Assembly (NCBI GenBank): GCA_039934635.1 | Contig: JBDTLT010000136.1 | Coordinates: forward strand, 1 to 14,357 | Direction: 5' to 3' | DNA: 14,357 bases | Source of the DNA: DATLFA01 sp039934635 | GTDB taxonomy: Bacteria; Actinomycetota; Acidimicrobiia; Acidimicrobiales; WLNW01 | Shown here: positions 13,768-14,357 of the stretch, piece after piece | Numbering within the stretch: the stretch's first letter is position 1 | Layout of the letters: each line of letters begins with the position of its first letter | Made by a program: the position numbers and the translations under genes | The notes under the pieces: model-generated | The model's input: only the letters and a program-made list of their open reading frames with translations | Told to the model about the DNA's origin: nothing | The model's database searches: none

Positions 13768-14357
13768 TCAACGCTTCTTTTTTCGGGCCACTGCCTTGGC
13801 CCAACGGCGGACTCCCTCGCGGGCATCCGCAAGGCCTCGGCGTGCGGTGTTCTTCGCCTGCCGCGCCGCCGAACGGCAGCGGGTCCACTGCGAGCGCGCC
13901 ATCGAAGCTGCCGCTCGCGCGCTCATTCGCACGCGAGTTCCGACCCGGCCGCTTACGGCGCGAACTTTCTTGCTCAACACGGCGGCCATTCGGCGCGCCT
14001 GCCGACCGATGGAGGCGACCGGTCGTGAGATCAAGCGAACGATGCGGACGGTCGCAGCTGCGAGCGACTTGCTGACGACCGAGACGACGATCAGGGCGCG
14101 CCGAACGATCGGCGTCAGAATGGCACCCAACAGACGCACCACGCGGCGCGCGCCGGCGCGCGTCGCGCGCGCAATAAGCACGATAGGTCGCCACATCTCG
14201 CGGCTGAAAGCGCGTGCGACGCGCTGAGCGCTGGAAGCGATCCGCGCGACGGCTTTGCGCAGAGCCCCGGCAATCACGCACGCTTTCGCGTTCAACGTTC
14301 GGGTGGCGGCGCGCAGGGGTCGGAGGATTGCGCGCGCGGCGGTGCGAAGCGCGACGA
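13768..14357 (-). CDS. Extremely basic Arg/Ala-rich protein, 3' part
   Basis: The minus-strand frame is open from the window edge to TGA at 13768-13770, giving the last 196 or so residues of a protein whose start is outside. TTG at 14295 has no ribosome-binding site and the same Arg/Ala style continues upstream of it, so it is unlikely to be the start. Composition is striking: Arg, Ala, Val and Lys dominate, acidic residues are almost absent, and the end is WAKAVARKKKR. Predicted structure is helical, with Arg/Lys alternating with hydrophobic patches such as VVRLLGAILTPIVRRALIVV. It could bind DNA or RNA in a histone-H1-like way, or bind membranes or acidic polymers. I recognise no family. 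Third-position GC of this frame looks coding, whereas the overlapping frames give Arg/His/Gly-rich shadow products. Confidence 0.6.
   Translation of the reverse strand, partial: VALRTAARAILRPLRAATRTLNAKACVIAGALRKAVARIASSAQRVARAFSREMWRPIVLIARATRAGARRVVRLLGAILTPIVRRALIVVSVVSKSLAAATVRIVRLISRPVASIGRQARRMAAVLSKKVRAVSGRVGTRVRMSARAAASMARSQWTRCRSAARQAKNTARRGLADAREGVRRWAKAVARKKKR

Noticed and set aside
12629..14227. A 532-codon plus-strand open frame across the ice-binding-like and basic protein genes
   Set aside because: It runs antisense to a clear DUF3494 gene with signal peptide and sorting signal, and its product is a shapeless Arg/Gly/His-rich sequence typical of GC-rich shadow frames.

Overview
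The window is high-GC DNA, densely coded on both strands with very short intergenic gaps and several TTG/GTG starts. Gene content points to an actinobacterium: a urease cluster in the order ureC-ureF-ureG-ureD without ureE, a UreG carrying the TGCCPHT variant I associate with actinobacteria, a sigma factor/kelch membrane protein pair, a PPOX-type flavoprotein, and a surface protein with an LAxTG-like sorting signal. A lineage such as Acidimicrobiia is plausible, but that is inference; no rRNA or other marker gene is present.

Layout. (1) 1-3037, + strand: the 3' end of ureC (catalytic urease subunit), then the accessory genes ureF, ureG and ureD, tightly coupled by overlaps (11 nt between ureF and ureG, TTGA between ureG and ureD). 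UreG has a histidine-rich N-terminus that may replace the missing nickel chaperone UreE. A perfect 19-bp hairpin covers the end of ureD, with the stop codon in its loop. (2) 3127-4897, + strand: an ECF-like sigma factor whose region 2 and region 4 halves lie in different frames, followed with an ATGA overlap by a membrane-anchored kelch beta-propeller protein that is probably its regulator/sensor. (3) 10127 down to 4905, - strand: a five-gene unit of cytochrome P450, small ABM-type monooxygenase, CrtC/AttH-like lipocalin-fold protein, D-aminoacylase-like amidohydrolase and enoyl-CoA hydratase. It looks like a catabolic or tailoring operon for an unidentified lipid, terpenoid or amide substrate. 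(4) 10296-11758, + strand: a small secreted Pro/Thr/Ala-rich protein, a strong hairpin, and a lipoprotein with a sorbosone-dehydrogenase-like beta-propeller. (5) 14357 down to 11762, - strand: the 3' end of an extremely basic Arg/Ala-rich protein; a structured leader and gene for a DUF3494 ice-binding-like protein with an LAFTG sorting signal; and a PPOX-type flavoprotein.

The points I find most worth following are the split sigma factor with its kelch partner, the ice-binding-like protein with its foldable leader, the P450-to-hydratase operon, and the hairpin embedded in the ureD terminus. No CRISPR array, tRNA, rRNA or transposase was seen.
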